Source of the DNA: CAYMPW01 sp964392725
GTDB taxonomy: Archaea; Thermoplasmatota; Thermoplasmata; Methanomassiliicoccales; Methanomethylophilaceae
NCBI GenBank assembly: GCA_964392725.1
Contig: CAYMPW010000008.1
Span: 1-60,149, forward strand
Length of the DNA stretch: 60,149 nucleotides
Direction: 5' to 3'
Under the pieces are notes generated by a model. The model did no database searches. It saw only the letters and a program-made list of their open reading frames with translations, and was not told the DNA's origin. The position numbers and the translations under genes were made by a program. Positions 9,577 through 18,990 of the stretch are shown in pieces. Numbering within the stretch: the stretch's first letter is position 1; each line of letters opens with the position of its first letter.

Positions 9577-11982
9577 ATGAAATTAAAAGTATTGGCGGTT
9601 GTATGTATATTGCTGTTTTCAGCAGTGTTGATTCCTATTTCTTCAGTGAATGCTGAGAATATAGAACTTTCATCTGAGGCTACATATACTTATACAAAAG
9701 CTACCCAGACTGGTCTTGTGTCTATCAAAGGTTCTGTTCCTGCAGAGTACTCGATAGTTGATTTCGATATATTGAAACCGAATGGAGAATCAATATCTAC
9801 AGGTTATGCAGTTGCAAATGCAAATGGATCATTCGAAAGAAATGTTTCCGTTATGGCACTCGAAGAAGCTGATGGATATGTCATAAAATTCAGAGCTGAT
9901 GGGAAAACACCTGTTTTGAAATTTCACTGTACTTTCAACGTGTCAAAAGATATGGCTGGTATTCCTGTAAATTCTATTTCTATTCCTGAGTCAATCTCAG
10001 TGATAGAAGGTAAGACTGAGATTATAACAGTAACTTTCAACCCAAATAATGCATCATTTAAAGATATTGTTTGGAAATCAGATGATACTTCAATTGCTAC
10101 AGTAGATGGAGGAGTTATAAAAGGAGTAAAAACAGGTACGACTAATATATCAGCTACATCTGTTGATGGTGGAAAAACAGATTCATGTATTGTTACTGTT
10201 ACAAAGGATCCAAGGAATATTGTTGTTTCTCCAAACGATCTTAAGTTATATTTGATGGGCGGTGCATCTACTGCAACAATCACTGCAAATTTGACAGATA
10301 TTGAAGAATCAGATTTAACCTGGATTACCGATTCATCGACAAAAGTTAAATTTTTAATCGACGGATCTCAGAAAGATAGTGTTTCCGGTTTGCGTACAGT
10401 AACTGTAATGGGATTGGAAGAGGGTTCTGTAAGTATAACAGCATACTCGGGAGATATTTCCGACACATGTTCCATCTATGTGTCCGGTGGAATGAAACCG
10501 GATGACACACCCAAAGAATACACATTTAACATCAAGATGAATACTGATGCAGAAAAAGTATCACATGCAACATATACACAAAATGATTTAAAAAGTGGTA
10601 TAGAAATTAAAGGAACGGGTATAAACGCAGCGGATGCTTTAGAAGATGCATGTGAAAATGCCAAGATTCCTTTAAAATTGATATATGTGGAATCAAACGG
10701 TCAAACTCTGAAAGGATGGATTGACAAGATGTTTGGACTAGGCGATGTAAATCTTGGTGGGGGTGCATATACATACTGGGCTCAGTACCACAACGGAGAA
10801 TATAACCAATTAACGTTGGGATATTACACGGGGGGTGGTGTTTTCGATATAATTCGTTTAACTTCAAATTCTGATGGTACAGTTGTAACACCAGGTGGAG
10901 ATGATAATGATAAACCAACGACACCTCCCGTGGATGAAGGCGAAACCGTAGTCGGAGAAACCACAACCGAGAAAAAACCCGATGGAACCGTTGTAGAAAA
11001 GACTCCCGAAACAACAACATACAAAGATGGATCCGTGAAGGAGAAAGAAACAACCAAAGAAACATCCAAAGATGGAAATTCGGTTGTTAAAACAGAAAGT
11101 TCCGTCTCCAAAGACAAAGACGGAAACGAAACCAAATCCGAAATTTCCATCAACGCCGAAGATAAAACCACCGGTCTCAAAACCGACGCAACCGTCATAA
11201 AAGACAAAGACGGAAACGAAACATCCGAAATTAAAACAGAAGTAAAAACCGAATCGTCAAAAGACGAATCCGGTAAATTAACCGCAGAAGTCGACGAGGT
11301 TATCATCGAAAAAGCGGTTAAACAGGCTACCGATGTTTTGGATCGCGTAAAGAAACATACGGAAACAGACGTAAAACCCGTAGTTGATATTAAGATCGAA
11401 TCCAACGATAAAGATCTTAAATCCGCTGCGGCGTCCATTCCAAAATCCGCAATCGCAGCGATAAAGGATGCCGACGTCGAAGTCAAAGTTTCTACGGAAG
11501 TCGGTTCGGTCACATTATCGACCGAAGTTCTTTCCAAGATGACGGAAACCGAAGGTGAAGATGTAAGCATAAGCACCGGTAAAGTGGATAAAGAAGAACT
11601 CAACGACAGGCAGAAAGAGAAAGTCGGAGACCGTCCGATTTTCGAATTCTCCGCATCCGTCGGTGACAACAAAATCCACGATCTCGGAGGAAAAGCCAAG
11701 CTCGTTCTTCCATACGAACTCAAAGAAGGAGAAGATTCTTCCAAGATTTCAATATGGTATCTTGACGACAACGGAAACATCGAAGCTTTCAACTGCGTTT
11801 ACGACGAGAAGACAAAATCCGTATCATTCGAAACGGAACACTTCTCTGTCTATACAATAATGTATGACGTATCCGCACCGAGTTCCGGAGGGGATGTTCT
11901 TCCCATCGTAATCGGTGTAATCATCGCACTTTTGGTTGTCGGAGCCGCAGCATTCGTCTATCTTAAATCAAAGAGAGAATAA
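9577..11982 (+). CDS. membrane-anchored surface protein with Big_2 Ig-like domains and a transcobalamin-like module
   Basis: An 801-residue type I surface protein, four bases after the previous stop. Order: signal peptide (1-27); two Ig-like domains, the first a clear Big_2 (about 135-210, VKTGTTNISATS), the second weaker (215-305); a DUF4430-like module (about 315-430, with GWIDKMFGLGD and YTYWAQY); a highly charged Lys/Glu/Thr/Asp linker (445-590); a globular region ending FETEHFSVYTIMYD; and a C-terminal membrane helix (about 775-797) with a KSKRE tail. Base composition and codon use change inside the gene near 10920: the front resembles the AT-rich upstream genes, the back the GC-richer downstream genes, suggesting a recombined gene. 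Confidence 0.8.
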   Translation: MKLKVLAVVCILLFSAVLIPISSVNAENIELSSEATYTYTKATQTGLVSIKGSVPAEYSIVDFDILKPNGESISTGYAVANANGSFERNVSVMALEEADGYVIKFRADGKTPVLKFHCTFNVSKDMAGIPVNSISIPESISVIEGKTEIITVTFNPNNASFKDIVWKSDDTSIATVDGGVIKGVKTGTTNISATSVDGGKTDSCIVTVTKDPRNIVVSPNDLKLYLMGGASTATITANLTDIEESDLTWITDSSTKVKFLIDGSQKDSVSGLRTVTVMGLEEGSVSITAYSGDISDTCSIYVSGGMKPDDTPKEYTFNIKMNTDAEKVSHATYTQNDLKSGIEIKGTGINAADALEDACENAKIPLKLIYVESNGQTLKGWIDKMFGLGDVNLGGGAYTYWAQYHNGEYNQLTLGYYTGGGVFDIIRLTSNSDGTVVTPGGDDNDKPTTPPVDEGETVVGETTTEKKPDGTVVEKTPETTTYKDGSVKEKETTKETSKDGNSVVKTESSVSKDKDGNETKSEISINAEDKTTGLKTDATVIKDKDGNETSEIKTEVKTESSKDESGKLTAEVDEVIIEKAVKQATDVLDRVKKHTETDVKPVVDIKIESNDKDLKSAAASIPKSAIAAIKDADVEVKVSTEVGSVTLSTEVLSKMTETEGEDVSISTGKVDKEELNDRQKEKVGDRPIFEFSASVGDNKIHDLGGKAKLVLPYELKEGEDSSKISIWYLDDNGNIEAFNCVYDEKTKSVSFETEHFSVYTIMYDVSAPSSGGDVLPIVIGVIIALLVVGAAAFVYLKSKRE

Positions 11983-12067
11983 ACTTCGGCTTAAACTTTT
12001 TTCAAACCTTTTTCTTTTTCTATTTTTTCATGCTGGCTCTGTTTTATCTCATCTTTACGTTTTTCTA

Positions 12068-12084
12068 TTGGATATATTATCCTA
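12068..12084. promoter_or_regulatory. imperfect palindrome, operator-like (copy 3)
   Basis: TTGGAT and ATCCTA with a five-base spacer, one mismatch from the 2059 and 22301 copies. It lies upstream of the TATA element at 12103. Further half-sites (TTGGA at about 12090, ATCCAA at about 12112) sit around that element. Confidence 0.35.
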
Positions 12085-12146
12085 TGCGGTTGGACACGGC
12101 AGTATAAATAAATCCAATATCCATAAAAATGCGGTAAGTTAGGTAA

Positions 12147-12173
12147 GGTGTTTCCGCGGACTTCGCGAACACC
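12147..12173 (+). promoter_or_regulatory. leader hairpin next to the ribosome binding site
   Basis: GGTGTT (12147-12152) pairs with AACACC (12168-12173), and CGCG (12155-12158) with CGCG (12164-12167) inside it. The stem ends directly at the GAGGAGG ribosome binding site of the operon's first gene, so it could influence translation. Confidence 0.4.
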
Positions 12174-12187
12174 GAGGAGGAGATGGA

Positions 12188-14785
12188 ATGGATAAAAAAA
12201 TATTGATTGTATTATTGGCAGTCGCGGTCGTGGCTGTAGCCGCAGCATTACTACTGCTTCCCGGAGATGTTCCCGAACAGAACCCGGATTCGGAGTCGAT
12301 TCCCAATGTATTGGATTGGAATCATTGGAACGGAAATTTGGATTATTCGGGAGTTTCCGATAGTAAAACACCGATTTCCGAAAAAGATATGATCGAAAAT
12401 TGGAAAGTGGAACTTACCGCGGATGCTTCTTCCATGAATTGGAAAACCGCGGGATCTTCAATATGCATCGATGACAAAACATATTATTGGAACGGGGGAG
12501 ACGCATCGTTGTATTGCGTCTATACCGCAACGGGAAAAACCGTAAACAAAGTATCATGTCCATCCAACTCGGTTTACAACATGGCAATTTCGTACGGAGA
12601 CGATAAGATATTCGTTCCCGTTCTCGAAAAATCAAAAACCGTTCTCCACGCATTCGATGCCAAATCTTTGAAGCTTCTCTTTAAATCCGAACCTATTTCC
12701 GGAGGAGAAGTACAGGGTCCCGTTTCTTATCACAACCAAAGTGTTTATTTCGGAACATACAGCGGTGATTTCGCCTGTATCGATTCCAAAACCGGAAAAA
12801 CAAATTGGATTATAAGCGGTGACGGATGGTACAACGCACTTCCCGCATTCTTCGGAAATTATTGTATCGTTACGGAAAAGGGATACCTTAACGGCGGAGC
12901 AACCATCTACTCCGTAGATGAAAGAACCGGTGCCATAGTCGATTCGATCAAACTTTCCAAAGAATACTGCACATCGGGAATGACCGCATACAAAGGCAGA
13001 GTATACGTTCCCGTAAACGTCACCGCCGATGATAAGTACGCAACAACCGAAGACAACAGGGGAAAGACACTCAGAATCAATTCGTTTATTATCGAAGATG
13101 ACGGCAAATTCAATCTCGGTTCCAAGAAAGTCTGGACCTCGGAAACAGGTTTGGGTACCAATTCCGACGGAAGTCCCAAAAGCGGAGGGACACAATCAAC
13201 CGCGGTAATTTGGAACGATCGTCTTTACATCGGAGGCGGCGGAAGTACCATGGGAACCGATGAACCCTTTACGGTTTTGAATATTTCAAAAGACGGTACA
13301 ATGTCCGTAGCATACAAAATCAATTCTCTTTACACAAAAGGCGTACCGATATTGGCAACGGGATACGCGGATAGCGAAAATCCCGAAGTTTACATTTATT
13401 TGGTGGAATACGGAAGAGTCTTGGTCGGAGAATCCATGGACAGTACAAAAGGTTCCGCGGATATATTTGTGATTAAAGATAAAAAAGGTCAAACATCCCC
13501 TTCAATCGTTTTCAAATTAACACCTTCGGTTCCTCAATTCGCATACCAGAGTTTTACCATATCTCCCGAAGGATATGTTCTGGTACGTAACGATTCAACG
13601 CTTTTCTGTTATGGAATTGAAACTTCATATTCTTCGGAAGATGTCGAATCCGCGATAGATTTAGTTATTTCAAAAAGCAACAACGGATACGTTAATCCCA
13701 TCGAAGTAAAAAAAGTCGAGGAAAGATATTCTTTGCTCGGGGATGAAGAAAAATCCAAAGTATCCAATTACAAAGATTTCCAGGATTTGTATGTTGATGT
13801 AACATTCGAAATCGATGGTAAATCCCATGTTACCGAAGTTTTCACCGGATCTCAGATTTTAGATGTTCCTGATGTCGGAAACAAATTCGTTTCCGAATGG
13901 AAAAACGGTAATGAAATCTGGTCAATCTCCGAAGACATCGTTACAACCGATTTAGTTCTCGTTCCGTCGTACGCGGATAGCGTAACCGTTTCGTTTGATT
14001 CCAAAGGAGGATCTTCTGTTTCAAAGATTTCGGTTCCGTCGGGAAGCAATCTCGGATATGTGAAAGATCCAATCAGAGACGGATATTCATTCGGTGGATG
14101 GTATTCCGGAGATACGCTTTACGAATCTCAGAAAACAGTTGTGGTTTCAAACATAACATTGAATGCGAAATGGTTGAAAAACAGTACAATATCTTTCAAC
14201 AGCGAAGGAGGATCTTCCGCATCTCCCATTTTGGTTACGGAAGGTAAAGAAATCGGAAGTCTGCCTGAAGTTTCCAAAACAGGATTCAGTTTCAAAGGTT
14301 GGTTCTACAACGGTACGCTTTACGAATCAACTACGATTTATTCATTCGATTATGATATTGCGTTAACCGCTAAATGGGAAGCAAACAGCAGCACAACGAT
14401 TTCTGTTGGAAAAGTTACGGTTACGGCCGATATGCCAGCAACAACGGAAATGACGGTTGCAAAACTTCCCGAGTTCCTTTCTTCGGTTAAAACAATCCGT
14501 GAATACGCCGGAGCGGATACGGAATGTTATCGCATATATCTGGGAGGAGACGGAATAACGGGAGACATGAATTTCCGTCTTGGATTACCGGTTGGTAACA
14601 ATTATAACGGATCCGAAATGGAAGTTTACTGCTACATCGTAGATAAACCCATGACAACTATCAAAGGAACGGTTACCGACGGAATTCTTTATGTCGATAT
14701 GAACGGAACCACCAATTCGTTCGGTGCGGATTTGGTATTCGGAATCGAACCGGGAACAAATCTTTCCAAGGAGGTTAAATCATGA
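12188..14785 (+). CDS. membrane-anchored PQQ-like beta-propeller protein with Listeria-Bacteroides repeats
   Basis: An 865-residue protein anchored by an N-terminal membrane helix (MDKKILIVLLAVAVVAVAAALLLL). Residues about 50-480 form a PQQ-like propeller with repeated strands such as LYCVYTATGKT, FACIDSKTGKTNW and IYSVDERTGAI. Two Listeria-Bacteroides repeats (VSFDSKGG ... FGGWY ... LNAKW, and ISFNSEGG ... FKGWF ... LTAKW) occupy about 600-735. A final beta-rich domain of about 110 residues is not recognised. GAGGAGG precedes ATG 12188. It opens the operon that runs to the BtuCD-like genes and its stop overlaps the next start (ATGA). PQQ itself is unlikely to bind; a scaffold or capture role outside the membrane is inferred. 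Confidence 0.8.
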   Translation: MDKKILIVLLAVAVVAVAAALLLLPGDVPEQNPDSESIPNVLDWNHWNGNLDYSGVSDSKTPISEKDMIENWKVELTADASSMNWKTAGSSICIDDKTYYWNGGDASLYCVYTATGKTVNKVSCPSNSVYNMAISYGDDKIFVPVLEKSKTVLHAFDAKSLKLLFKSEPISGGEVQGPVSYHNQSVYFGTYSGDFACIDSKTGKTNWIISGDGWYNALPAFFGNYCIVTEKGYLNGGATIYSVDERTGAIVDSIKLSKEYCTSGMTAYKGRVYVPVNVTADDKYATTEDNRGKTLRINSFIIEDDGKFNLGSKKVWTSETGLGTNSDGSPKSGGTQSTAVIWNDRLYIGGGGSTMGTDEPFTVLNISKDGTMSVAYKINSLYTKGVPILATGYADSENPEVYIYLVEYGRVLVGESMDSTKGSADIFVIKDKKGQTSPSIVFKLTPSVPQFAYQSFTISPEGYVLVRNDSTLFCYGIETSYSSEDVESAIDLVISKSNNGYVNPIEVKKVEERYSLLGDEEKSKVSNYKDFQDLYVDVTFEIDGKSHVTEVFTGSQILDVPDVGNKFVSEWKNGNEIWSISEDIVTTDLVLVPSYADSVTVSFDSKGGSSVSKISVPSGSNLGYVKDPIRDGYSFGGWYSGDTLYESQKTVVVSNITLNAKWLKNSTISFNSEGGSSASPILVTEGKEIGSLPEVSKTGFSFKGWFYNGTLYESTTIYSFDYDIALTAKWEANSSTTISVGKVTVTADMPATTEMTVAKLPEFLSSVKTIREYAGADTECYRIYLGGDGITGDMNFRLGLPVGNNYNGSEMEVYCYIVDKPMTTIKGTVTDGILYVDMNGTTNSFGADLVFGIEPGTNLSKEVKS

Positions 14786-15738
14786 ATAACAAAGTAAAGA
14801 TTGCTTTGATTGCCGTTTTATTGGTTGCGGTTGTTTCTTTGGCAATCGTAGGACTATCCAATATAGGACAACAGGAACAGATTGAAAAACCACCCGCATA
14901 TTCCGCGGTTGTTTGGTTAAACGACGAAGAATATGCAGGTGAAGGCGACAATCTGCAGGAGATTTTGGAATCTTCTCTCAAAGGCCATAATATCATTTTC
15001 AACACAAACGGAAGCATAAAAAGCGTTGACGGAAAAGGAAATACCGATAGCAGTCTTTGGTCGGTTTACAAATGGGCTTCTCCCGACGGATGGAAATCTT
15101 ATTCCAAGATATCCGGAAAATTCGTTGAAGGAACCAATCTTTCCGTCCATTATTCGGAAAAGACAACCGATGACAAAGGAAACGTATCGTATTCCATACC
15201 CGAAACCGAAGTTGAATTCGAAGTTCATTATTTTGTTCAGTTTAAAGAACAATCCGATGCAACAGAATGGATGACCCAGATCGCTACTCCCGATGACAGA
15301 GAGAAAGGATTCTGGATTTCCGGAAAGGGAAGCAACAACAACGAAGCGTTCGCGAATGCGATGTACACGAATTTCTTCTCAGATTCTAAATTGGATGTGG
15401 TTAACAAAGGCGGAGCCGTAACTTATCTTATAGATGGAAAAGAAGGTATGTTCAGTCACGGAACGAGAGATGGAATGTACGGTTGGTTCCTTTGGTTTTT
15501 GGGATGGACCGATACTAAAGTGAACAACAACGGCGGAGAATACGGAACATGGACTTATTGGTCTCAGTATTCGTACAATCCGAATGCGGATTCTCTTGAT
15601 ACTCCCGAAGAATGGGGATACAACGATTGGTCCTTCGGAATGTATGACATAACCGATTATCGCTATTTTGCATTGGTTCTTCAAACGACAACCGCCGACG
15701 GACTCGAAACCAAATTGCCAGCACCTTCCGAGATGTGA
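14782..15738 (+). CDS. membrane-anchored protein with two transcobalamin-like (DUF4430-type) modules
   Basis: A 318-residue protein with an N-terminal membrane helix (MNNKVKIALIAVLLVAVVSLAIVGL). Module one (about 35-130) has the DUF4430 pattern: a strand, a helix (NLQEILESSL), then SSLWSVYKWASPDGW and EGTNLSVHYSE. Module two (about 170-300) has GFWISGKGSN, a helix, GWFLWFLGWTDT, an NNGG turn and a tryptophan/tyrosine-rich strand, closely resembling the 2253 and 9577 proteins. DUF4430 is related to the corrinoid-facing domain of transcobalamin and intrinsic factor. ATG overlaps the preceding stop and follows AAGGAGG. With BtuF-, BtuC- and BtuD-like genes downstream, corrinoid capture is the natural reading, but ligand residues cannot be assigned here. 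Confidence 0.7.
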   Translation: MNNKVKIALIAVLLVAVVSLAIVGLSNIGQQEQIEKPPAYSAVVWLNDEEYAGEGDNLQEILESSLKGHNIIFNTNGSIKSVDGKGNTDSSLWSVYKWASPDGWKSYSKISGKFVEGTNLSVHYSEKTTDDKGNVSYSIPETEVEFEVHYFVQFKEQSDATEWMTQIATPDDREKGFWISGKGSNNNEAFANAMYTNFFSDSKLDVVNKGGAVTYLIDGKEGMFSHGTRDGMYGWFLWFLGWTDTKVNNNGGEYGTWTYWSQYSYNPNADSLDTPEEWGYNDWSFGMYDITDYRYFALVLQTTTADGLETKLPAPSEM

Positions 15739-15742
15739 TTCA

Positions 15743-17128
15743 ATGAACGCAACCGAAATCAAACTCACCGCATCATTCGTCGTTCTGATGGTGGTTATCG
15801 TTATTACTCCAATGATGGGGTTGACAACGCTTGAAGCAGATGAAAGAGAAGGTGTGGTGATTGATTTCGGGTATTGGAATGTAGTATGGACGGAAGTTAT
15901 TTTCACCGAAGAAATGAACGGAAACGATGCTTTGGAAGCTGCGTGTCACATAAACGATTTCACGTTTGTTTTCAAAGACGAAGAGAAATCCGAATTGTTT
16001 TCCATTGACGACCAAGTGAATCTTTACGGCATGTCTTGGAAAATGTACATTCTTAACGAAGGAAAATGGGTTTGTGCGGAAGATCCCCGTGAAATAAAAG
16101 TCTCGGATTATTCCATAGTTTGTTGGGCGAGAGCGGCAGGTCCTGATACTGTAATTCCAGGAGTGGATGCAACGGGATTTGCATACTACAGTTATGCAAC
16201 CAACGGAATTTCATACAAAACAGGTGAAAAATTAAGAGTTGTTTCTTTGGCACCTTCTATTACCGAAACCATAGCATCCGTCGGAGGTACGGAATACATC
16301 GTTGCCACGGATCTTTATAGTGATTATCCTCGGGAAATTGTCGATTTGAAAGAAAAAGGCGATATTTCCGTTATCGGAGGATACACGGATCCGAATTATG
16401 AATGGATTATAAAATCAGATCCGGATGTGGTATTTTGCGAAGGTGGTACCGGAGAACACGTAAGCATGGCAAACAAATTGCGTAAATCCGGAATCGATTG
16501 TGTTGTTTTATACAACAGTACCGACGTGGAATCATTATACAACAACGTATGGATCGTAGCATCCGCATTGGGATTCGCGGAAAATGCCAATTCTTCCATT
16601 ACTTCGTTCAGAGAAACATTGAATGTTCTCACGGGAGTAATCGGAGTGCAGCCTTTGAAACGCGTATTCGTTTCTTTATCCGCAGATCCGTCTCCCTGGA
16701 CATCGGGTTCGGATACTTTCCTCAGCGATATCGTATCCAAAGTTTCCGGAACCAATATTTTCGATTCACAGTCTTCGTCTTGGTTTATGGTTTCCAAAGA
16801 ACAGATTCATGCAAAACAACCCGGCGCAATCATCATTCTTTCCGAAAAGGAAATTTCCACCGAGACCCAGTATCAGGAAATCGTCAATAGATTGGATCCC
16901 GTTTGGAAAGAAACCCCCGCATACAGAAATGGCGAAGTTTACATTTTTTCGGGAGATGCCGCGGACATAGTTCAAAGACCCGGACCAAGGTTGGCCGAAG
17001 CAGCCGAAATTCTGGGAAAAATATTCCACACGTCTCAATTCACCGATAAAGATCCTTTGGATTTTCCTCCTAAATTTTTCGGTGATGATTATCGCGATTA
17101 TCTGAAATATCAGAAGGTGAGAGCATAA
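15743..17128 (+). CDS. DUF4430-like module fused to a BtuF/FhuD-type ABC substrate-binding protein
   Basis: A 461-residue protein. ATG 15743, four bases after the previous stop, is preferred over an upstream in-frame start because it directly begins the hydrophobic signal/anchor (FVVLMVVIVITPMMGL). Residues about 35-140 form a DUF4430-like module. From about 165 the protein is a periplasmic-binding-protein-2 domain of the BtuF/FhuD type: RVVSLAPSITETIASVG, then YIVATDLYSDYP, GGYTDPNYEWIIKSDPDVVF and, near the end, RPGPRLAEAAEILGKIF. Such proteins deliver cobalamin, haem or siderophores to BtuCD-type importers, whose genes follow. The fusion to a transcobalamin-like head is unusual and points to corrinoid as ligand. 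Confidence 0.85.
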   Translation: MNATEIKLTASFVVLMVVIVITPMMGLTTLEADEREGVVIDFGYWNVVWTEVIFTEEMNGNDALEAACHINDFTFVFKDEEKSELFSIDDQVNLYGMSWKMYILNEGKWVCAEDPREIKVSDYSIVCWARAAGPDTVIPGVDATGFAYYSYATNGISYKTGEKLRVVSLAPSITETIASVGGTEYIVATDLYSDYPREIVDLKEKGDISVIGGYTDPNYEWIIKSDPDVVFCEGGTGEHVSMANKLRKSGIDCVVLYNSTDVESLYNNVWIVASALGFAENANSSITSFRETLNVLTGVIGVQPLKRVFVSLSADPSPWTSGSDTFLSDIVSKVSGTNIFDSQSSSWFMVSKEQIHAKQPGAIIILSEKEISTETQYQEIVNRLDPVWKETPAYRNGEVYIFSGDAADIVQRPGPRLAEAAEILGKIFHTSQFTDKDPLDFPPKFFGDDYRDYLKYQKVRA

Positions 17129-17133
17129 GAAAA

Positions 17134-18981
17134 TTGGTTTTATTATTCGTAGCAATGCTTTTGCTATGTTCTATTCCGATATCGGATTCCGACGGCGGAA
17201 GCGATTCGAATCTTTTGGTGGATTACGGAAACGGAAATTACAATTGGTATGAAATTACTTCAACCGGATCTTACGAAGATATTCTGAAAGCATCCGTACC
17301 CGAATCCAAACTTCCGGATCTCAGAGAAACATCTTCCGTTTCGGGAACAACATCCGTAAAAGCGGAATGGAGAATATTCCAATGGGATACCGAATGGAAA
17401 GATCTGGGAACCGATTATTCCAAATCCTATACGGGAGGATATTGTGCAATCGGTTTCTTCACAAACGGAGTTTCACCCGCGGCAACACCCGACGAACCCA
17501 ATCCCTGGACTCAATTCGGAGGTTCTTCATCAGGTTCCGGAATATCCCAATCAAAAGGATTGAACGAACCCCAACTCCCCGTTGAATGGTATAATACGTA
17601 CACAACGGGTTTCGTTGATTCGGGATTGGTTTCTTCGGGAAACATGATTTATCATACAACCGGCGGAACATACGGTGCTGAAGGCACAGATGCGGATCCG
17701 TGGGTTTATGCTCTCGACAGATACACCGGAAAAATAATTTGGAAATATCACGGAGAATACGGTGCGGGTTACGAAGTTACCACGCCGATTATCGTTGATG
17801 AATATCTTGTTGTAACGACTACAAACGGAGACGTGTATATTTTCGATAGAATCACGGGTGAAGTAAAAGACAAAATTCATTTTGATTTCAAACCACCGCT
17901 TGACGGAGACGGAAACATCGCATGGGACGGCAGAACATTCATAACCGGTGCAACAACACCTGTTTATGATTCCGGAGCATTGTTCTTCGGAACCGCAGAC
18001 GGAAAAATTTATTCGTATGCATTATCAAACGAAGGAAAACTTTCCGAAATCTGGTGTTATGAACCGGATGCAAAAACAAGCGGAAGCGAATACAATGGAA
18101 GCAGAGGATGTTTCTATTATCATGCTCCGACCATTGCCGATATAGACGGTAAAAAAATATTGTATATGGGTAACTACGAAGGATATATTCATGCCGTGAA
18201 TATGGAAACGGGAAAGCCGTTGTGGGTTCACAGGGCAATCGATATGAGGGAAAACAACACAGGAGTTCCCGGAACCCCTGGTTCCGTTTCTTCGATTTCA
18301 TTGAGTCCCGATGGTAAAATTCTGATGGCGGGATGTTCCGACGGAGGAATGTTCACGCTTACGGGCGGAGTAAAAGGTTTTGATCCTCTTACGGGAAAAC
18401 CCATAACGTTTACGGATGGAACACCTTGGAAAATCGATGCGCTTCTAACATCTCCCATATGCGTTGAAGATGGTTTTTACACCTATGTTTCTCCTTCCGC
18501 GGTCGGTGCAACGGAATTCGTTAAACAGGACGGAACCGTAGTTCCGATATCTACCGCGGTTTACAAATTCGATTGGGACGGAAAAGTAATTTGGCAATCA
18601 GTTGATTATCAATTGATAAAAGCACCATTGACACTTGCCGACGGTATCCTTTACGGAACGGATTATTCCGCCGGTTCTTTTTGGCCTACGGGCGGTGCTT
18701 TAACCGCAATCAACGCAGAAGACGGAACCGAAGTTTGGAGAGTTCTTCTGAAACCATTCACCGCAGATTCATATTCAATGGTTCAACCGACGGTAATCGA
18801 TGGAAAAATCTATACCGCAAATGATTTCGGAGCCGTTTATTGTCTTTCCGATATTTCCGGTCCAGAACCCGAAGGCGATCCTTTGGAAGTTTTGGAAACC
18901 GCAGGTTTCAATCATTGGTCATGGTGGGTTATCGGAATCGTAGTTATAATTTCAATTTGGCTGTTAATAAGATTGTATTGA
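17134..18981 (+). CDS. membrane-anchored PQQ-like propeller protein with a DUF4430-like head
   Basis: A 615-residue exported protein in the uptake operon. A hydrophobic signal (VLLFVAMLLLCSIP) is followed by a DUF4430-like module (about 25-120, with WRIFQWDTEWKDLG). A PQQ-like propeller follows (about 160-570; repeats such as VYALDRYTGKIIWKY, VYIFDRITGEV and IHAVNMETGKPLW), then a C-terminal membrane helix (WWVIGIVVIISIWLLIRLY). The start is uncertain: TTG 17134 gives a signal with no basic residues, while the frame stays open upstream through Ile-Arg-Lys, and GAAGGTGAG at 17113-17121 is much better spaced for 17125, where the codon is ATA. It probably works with the neighbouring binding protein at the cell surface. 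Confidence 0.8.
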   Translation: MVLLFVAMLLLCSIPISDSDGGSDSNLLVDYGNGNYNWYEITSTGSYEDILKASVPESKLPDLRETSSVSGTTSVKAEWRIFQWDTEWKDLGTDYSKSYTGGYCAIGFFTNGVSPAATPDEPNPWTQFGGSSSGSGISQSKGLNEPQLPVEWYNTYTTGFVDSGLVSSGNMIYHTTGGTYGAEGTDADPWVYALDRYTGKIIWKYHGEYGAGYEVTTPIIVDEYLVVTTTNGDVYIFDRITGEVKDKIHFDFKPPLDGDGNIAWDGRTFITGATTPVYDSGALFFGTADGKIYSYALSNEGKLSEIWCYEPDAKTSGSEYNGSRGCFYYHAPTIADIDGKKILYMGNYEGYIHAVNMETGKPLWVHRAIDMRENNTGVPGTPGSVSSISLSPDGKILMAGCSDGGMFTLTGGVKGFDPLTGKPITFTDGTPWKIDALLTSPICVEDGFYTYVSPSAVGATEFVKQDGTVVPISTAVYKFDWDGKVIWQSVDYQLIKAPLTLADGILYGTDYSAGSFWPTGGALTAINAEDGTEVWRVLLKPFTADSYSMVQPTVIDGKIYTANDFGAVYCLSDISGPEPEGDPLEVLETAGFNHWSWWVIGIVVIISIWLLIRLY

Positions 18982-18990
18982 GGGGGTAAA

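Larger units (their letters stand above)
11983..12187 (+). promoter_or_regulatory. promoter and leader of the corrinoid-uptake operon
   Basis: T-rich runs at 11994-12028 probably end the preceding transcript. TATAAATA lies at 12103-12110, predicting a start near 12132 and a leader of about 55 bases. The leader contains a hairpin (12147-12173) and then GAGGAGG (12174-12180) before ATG 12188. No cobalamin riboswitch was seen. Confidence 0.5.

Noticed and set aside
10824..11792. 322-residue minus-strand frame rich in Ser, Thr and Val
   Set aside because: It is the antisense of the charged linker of the 9577-11982 protein; its long open frame follows from the biased codons. It has no ribosome binding site or recognisable domain.
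12085..12187. Cobalamin riboswitch before the uptake operon
   Set aside because: The leader is only about 55 bases and lacks a B12-box-like core; just one hairpin is present.
12632..13195. Minus-strand frame opposite the propeller gene
   Set aside because: Antisense shadow of a clearly homologous propeller region; no start signals or family match.
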